Below are positions 60,667 to 64,000 of a DNA stretch of 64,000 bases, piece after piece. The notes beneath the pieces were generated by a model. It worked only from the letters and a program-made list of their open reading frames with translations. It was not told where the DNA came from and searched no databases. The stretch comes from Methanoculleus taiwanensis (GTDB lineage: Archaea > Halobacteriota > Methanomicrobia > Methanomicrobiales > Methanoculleaceae): positions 415,327 through 479,326 of the forward strand of contig NZ_LHQS01000001.1 in the NCBI RefSeq assembly GCF_004102725.1, read 5' to 3'. The translations under genes and the position numbers were made by a program. Within the stretch, counting starts at the first letter, position 1. Every line of letters begins with the position of its first letter.

Positions 60667-61527
60667 TTACGCTCCTCCCATAATATATCCGATGATCGCG
60701 AGGTTCAGAATGCCGAGGATCGCCGCTGCCGCCCACCCGCTCTGGAGCGCCGCCTGCCACCGCAGCCGGGCGGTGGTGTTATCGAGGAATATCTCCGCAA
60801 AGTAGGTGATTGCGATCGCCGCTATCCCGAGCACCGGGTTGAACCCGAAGAAGAGGTAGATGAATCCGAGGAGAAAGATGTTTTCATACCAGTGGGCTAT
60901 CTCGATCTGGCCGAGGGTTGCGCCGGAGAATTCGGTGGTGATCCCTTTGACGATCTCCTGGTGCGCATGGTGCGAAGTCGAGATGTCGAAGGGCGATTTT
61001 CGCAGTTTAATCGTCAGGACAGTGAGGAACCCGAGGAAAACGCCCGGAAGGTAGAGTATAACCGGAACCGTCGATGCGGCGATCTCGCCGGTGAAGAAAC
61101 TCCCGGTGACCATGTAGAGCCCGACCGCCGCGAGGATGATCATCGGCTCGTAGGCCATGATCTGGATCAGTTCCCGCTCCGCCCCGATGTGGCTGTAGGG
61201 TGAGTGGACCGAGTAGGCGCCGAGCACCAGGAAGACGTGGGCGAGGGTGAAGGCGAAGATGACGAGCAGCAGATCTCCTCCGGCGAAGAAGAGCGCTCCC
61301 GATACGACGATGAAGGCGAGGTAGGCGAGCACGTAGAAGTTCTGCGCCGTGGTGACCACGACGTTCTCCTTCTCGAAGAGCTTCCCGACGTCGTAGAAGG
61401 GCTGCAGCAGCGGTGGTCCGACTCGCCCCTGCATCCGCGCGGTGAGGATGCGATCTACTCCGGCGACGAGCCCGCCGAGCAGGGGAGCGAGGAGGATGAA
61501 GAGCAGGGCGCCCAGGAGTCCGTTCAT
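60667..61527 (-). CDS. echB: Ech hydrogenase subunit B (NuoH-like membrane anchor)
   Basis: 286 residues with about eight membrane spans. LVAGVDRILTARMQGRVGPP near residues 19-38 is the conserved NuoH loop, as is the ERELIQIMAYEPMI segment (Glu in the quinone-pocket-equivalent region). KLRKSPFDISTSHHAHQEIV is the third loop. It connects the hydrogenase module to the ion-pumping subunit. The start overlaps the stop of echA by four bases. Confidence 0.93.
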   Translation of the reverse strand: MNGLLGALLFILLAPLLGGLVAGVDRILTARMQGRVGPPLLQPFYDVGKLFEKENVVVTTAQNFYVLAYLAFIVVSGALFFAGGDLLLVIFAFTLAHVFLVLGAYSVHSPYSHIGAERELIQIMAYEPMIILAAVGLYMVTGSFFTGEIAASTVPVILYLPGVFLGFLTVLTIKLRKSPFDISTSHHAHQEIVKGITTEFSGATLGQIEIAHWYENIFLLGFIYLFFGFNPVLGIAAIAITYFAEIFLDNTTARLRWQAALQSGWAAAAILGILNLAIIGYIMGGA

Positions 61528-63425
61528 GCCGCCACCCCCGCGAGCAGCCAGGATGCCAGTACCAGACCGGTACAGAGCGCCGTTCCGACCGGCAGCAACC
61601 GTTTTTCACCGAAGTAGGCGGTCAGGTAATAGTTCCTCGTCGTCATCTCCCGTGCGACCCCCATCGAGCCCAGAAATTGCATGTCCGGGGTAGTCGTTCT
61701 CCCGCTCATGTAGGGCGGGAGGTGTTTGGCGCTCTTTCGGAAGAGCAGGAATGAGATCGGCAGGATGAGGAGCAGGAAGAGCATCAGCGCCATGATGGCG
61801 ATATTGGCCTGTGAGAGGCGTGCCGTCGTGCCGTAGATCGAGAAGACGTACGGCTCTATCAGCGTCGACGAGATGAGCGGGAAGAGGAGAACGGTCGCTG
61901 CCACGAGCGTCGTGAGCGTATACAGCGGAACCCACCGCTCCTGTCTGAAACCATCCTCGACCACTGTGCGGTACCGGGCGACCGTCACGAGTTTACCCAT
62001 CCACTTCGCCCAGAAGAAGACCGTGACCGCACCGCCGTACGCGAGGATGGCGACGAAGGCGAGGCCGTAGGGGGCCTGCACGAACCCTTCGATAGCCGCC
62101 CATTTCGAGATCAGCATCCCGAAGGGTGCGAGGAACATCCCGGCGATACCGATGAACATCATCACCGCCATCTTCGGCATCCTGACGATCAGCCCTTCCA
62201 TATCCTCGATATCCCTGCTGTGGATCCGTTGTTCGACGGTGCCGACCGAGAGGAAGAGGAGCGACTTTGAGATGGCGTGGAAGATGATCAGCAGGATCGC
62301 CGCCCAGACGAGCATCGGCGTCCCCACTCCGGCGCAGGCGGCGATCAGACCGAGATTGGCGACGGTCGAGTAGGCGAGGACGGACTTTGCGTCGCTCTGC
62401 GAGATGGCTATCGCGGAGGCGACGAGGAACGTCACGGCGCCGACCATCGCTATCGAGACGCCGGCCAGCGTCCCGGCATAGACCGGGGCGAACCGCACCA
62501 GGATGTAGACCCCTGCCTTCACCATCGTGCTCGAGTGGAGGAGGGCCGAGACCGGTGTCGGGGCGACCATCGCCCCGAGGAGCCAGGTGGAGAAGGGCAT
62601 CAGCGCCGCTTTGGTGATCCCGGCAAACCCTATCAGGACGGCGGGAATGAGGGCTATCGCCTCCCCGGAGGCGAGGAGCTGGTCGAGCTCGAGGATCCGG
62701 CCGGCCGGGTCGACCGCGGCGAGGTAGATCAGGGCGGCGGCGAACGCGATCCCGCCGAGCAGGTTCATGGTAAGTGCCCGGAAGGCGTTCCGGGTCGCTT
62801 CGTCCGTCTCCGAGTACCCGATCAGCAGGAAGGAACTGATGGTGGTCACCTCCCAGAAGAAGAAGATCCACTGGAGGTTGTTTGAGAATACCAGGCCGAA
62901 CATCGCGGCGATGAAGAGGAAGATGACGAAGAAGAAGAACCGCTGCCGGTTGCGCACTTCGGGGTGTTCGGTGTGGTAGGTCTCCATGTAACGGAGGGCG
63001 TAGACCGCGATGAGGCTGCCGATGATCCCGATGATCAGAGCCATGATGACGGAGAACTGGTCGATGAAGAGGTTGTTGACCGGGTGGAGGTCCCCTGCGT
63101 ACAGGAACTCGAAGGCGACGATCAGGGCGGTCTGCACCGCAATGAGGGCGATCGCCAGGTAGTTCCTGAACCGGAGACCGAGGTAGGCGATATAAGCGGC
63201 GAGGCCGAGTTCGATGATCACCAGTATCCGGCTCACCGGCTCTGACGGGATGGCAAAGAGTATCAGATCCTGCATTCCGTAGACGGCGAGCAGAAGGACC
63301 GATGCGGCGGCGATGACCACAGCGGCGGCAGTGACCATCGCGAACCTGACTTTTTTCTGGTTCGCGAGCAACATCCCGACGGCGATGACGGCGGGAAAGA
63401 GTATCAGAAAAAGCAGCGTCTCCAC
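61524..63425 (-). CDS. echA: Ech hydrogenase subunit A (NuoL/Mrp-antiporter-like)
   Basis: 633 residues with about 16 membrane spans. The antiporter core has FFFWEVTTISSFLLIGYSET (Glu of TM5), GFAGITKAALMPFSTWLLGA and MVAPTPVSALLHSSTMVKAG (Lys of TM7 and HSS loop), and VFFWAKWMGKLVTVARYRTV with a further Lys. It should translocate H+ or Na+ when ferredoxin oxidation is coupled to H2. Start is a GTG with GAGG seven bases upstream. TTAATAATG near 63460 on this strand is a likely TATA box for the whole echABCDEF operon. Confidence 0.92.
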   Translation of the reverse strand: METLLFLILFPAVIAVGMLLANQKKVRFAMVTAAAVVIAAASVLLLAVYGMQDLILFAIPSEPVSRILVIIELGLAAYIAYLGLRFRNYLAIALIAVQTALIVAFEFLYAGDLHPVNNLFIDQFSVIMALIIGIIGSLIAVYALRYMETYHTEHPEVRNRQRFFFFVIFLFIAAMFGLVFSNNLQWIFFFWEVTTISSFLLIGYSETDEATRNAFRALTMNLLGGIAFAAALIYLAAVDPAGRILELDQLLASGEAIALIPAVLIGFAGITKAALMPFSTWLLGAMVAPTPVSALLHSSTMVKAGVYILVRFAPVYAGTLAGVSIAMVGAVTFLVASAIAISQSDAKSVLAYSTVANLGLIAACAGVGTPMLVWAAILLIIFHAISKSLLFLSVGTVEQRIHSRDIEDMEGLIVRMPKMAVMMFIGIAGMFLAPFGMLISKWAAIEGFVQAPYGLAFVAILAYGGAVTVFFWAKWMGKLVTVARYRTVVEDGFRQERWVPLYTLTTLVAATVLLFPLISSTLIEPYVFSIYGTTARLSQANIAIMALMLFLLLILPISFLLFRKSAKHLPPYMSGRTTTPDMQFLGSMGVAREMTTRNYYLTAYFGEKRLLPVGTALCTGLVLASWLLAGVAA

Positions 63426-63506
63426 AAGTGTTCCTCGATAGGGACTATATCAGACCTACATTATTAATCATTCTAAATCACACTCCGGTCTTTGGCCTGT
63501 ACGGCC

Positions 63507-63860
63507 TTACCCTTTTACGTGCCTGACTCCGCCGTCCGGGTGGGATGTATCGCCCCGGTAACGCGGGATGAAGTGAACGTGGGTGTGCATAATTGCCTGC
63601 CCGGCAACCTCGCCGATATTGACACCGATATTGTAGCCGTCGGGGCTCTGGTCACGCTCGACGATAGCCTTACAGTCCTCGGCGAGCTGCCCGATGGCCA
63701 ACCGCTCCGCGTCGGTCGTCTCAAAAGCGCTTGCCACGTGCCGGAACGGGATGAGGAGGAGGTGTCCGGGGTTCACCGGGTGGATGTCGTAGCGGGCATA
63801 GGCGAGATCGTTCTTCGCCACGATAACCGCCGGGTCGGGGTTACAGAAGGGGCATGCCAT
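63507..63860 (-). CDS. HIT-family nucleotide hydrolase
   Basis: 117 residues. The N-terminal CPFCNPDP and the triad HTHVHFIPRYRG (about residues 93-104, HxHxH) identify a histidine-triad protein of the HinT/Fhit type. Such proteins cleave AMP from phosphoramidates or dinucleotides. The ATG at 63860 has CAGGAG eight bases upstream; a GTG three codons earlier sits inside that site. It is located upstream of the ech operon on the same strand, 81 bases away, with a promoter for ech in between. Confidence 0.93.
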   Translation of the reverse strand: MACPFCNPDPAVIVAKNDLAYARYDIHPVNPGHLLLIPFRHVASAFETTDAERLAIGQLAEDCKAIVERDQSPDGYNIGVNIGEVAGQAIMHTHVHFIPRYRGDTSHPDGGVRHVKG

Positions 63861-63910
63861 GCTCTCCACTCCTGCACCGATCCGATATCACTCTTTTCCC
63901 GACTTTCCTG

Positions 63911-64000
63911 TCACCCGAGCAGTCCGGCGATGAGCCTTCCGATCCTGCTCCGCTCGAGTGCGATCGCTTCCTCGGTGCACATCTCATGGCAGCAGTAGCA
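63911..64000 (-). CDS. C-terminal end of a ferredoxin-domain protein, DUF362-like (partial)
   Basis: The last 29 codons before the TGA at 63913-63911 read CYCCHEMCTEEAIALERSRI and then GRLIAGLLG. The C-Y-C-C-H-E-x-C pattern followed by an acidic-to-basic helix is what DUF362 proteins of methanogens carry as their second [4Fe-4S] motif and tail. The rest of the gene lies outside the window. The stop is about 50 bases before the HIT start, so the two may be one transcript. Confidence 0.65.
   Translation of the reverse strand, partial: CYCCHEMCTEEAIALERSRIGRLIAGLLG

Overview
The window is a 64 kb piece of a high-GC euryarchaeal chromosome. It most likely comes from a hydrogenotrophic methanogen of the order Methanomicrobiales, and a Methanoculleus-like organism is my best guess. 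The evidence is the archaeal RNA polymerase gene order with split B and A subunits, archaeal CCA-adding enzyme, F420-type (FrhB-like) proteins, an Ech-type membrane hydrogenase, TATA-box promoters with very short leaders, and secreted proteins rich in Pro/Thr. The genus is inferred from gene content and was not tested by alignment. I found no rRNA, tRNA, CRISPR array, insertion sequence or phage remnant.

Layout. (1) 1-8050: transcription operon rpoH(end)-rpoB''-rpoB'-rpoA'-rpoA''-rpl30e-nusA, ending in a T-run; the usual rps12-rps7-EF2 continuation is absent and a secreted repeat protein follows. (2) 8.3-16 kb: the surface protein; a minus-strand nrdH-nrdD pair (class III ribonucleotide reductase) with a DUF1786 gene behind it; then thpR and cca for RNA ends. 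(3) 16-25.6 kb: a nitrogen-assimilation island. On the minus strand are a four-piece glutamate synthase (amidotransferase, FMN/ferredoxin, GXGXG and FrhB-like subunits) and amt-glnK; on the plus strand are glnA and a second FMN-type glutamate synthase homologue. amt and glnA share a palindromic candidate operator at the same distance from their TATA boxes. (4) 25.7-30.3 kb: Mrp/Nbp35 ATPase, a ThiS/MoaD-like protein divergent from an aldehyde ferredoxin oxidoreductase, trmO and rnhA. (5) 30.4-36.3 kb: a phosphoribosyltransferase, four tandem PEBP-family genes each behind its own TATA box, a CBS protein, a DUF4382 lipoprotein and a TerC/DUF475 membrane protein.

(6) 36-50 kb: two P-type ATPases of different subtype (one beside a cluster of inverted repeats), a flavoredoxin-like protein, a SPASM radical SAM protein, an overlapping operon of two tiny membrane proteins around a cupin, a secreted beta-propeller protein and a CaCA-type exchanger. 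(7) 49-58 kb: mixed enzymes (SagB-type oxidoreductase, RibD-C reductase, YkgJ-type cysteine-cluster protein), HdeD-like and SLC13 membrane proteins, secreted proteins, a DnaQ-fold-like protein and a flavoprotein disulfide reductase homologue. (8) 58-64 kb: a minus-strand echABCDEF operon for a membrane-bound [NiFe] hydrogenase linking ferredoxin, H2 and an ion gradient, then a HIT protein and the tail of a ferredoxin-domain protein.

The most noteworthy items are the NrdD that lacks its C-terminal zinc/glycyl-radical domain, the matched operator pair at amt and glnA, the inverted-repeat cluster upstream of the IIC-type ATPase, the PEBP array with stepwise loss of ligand-site residues, and two very small genes that length cut-offs would miss.
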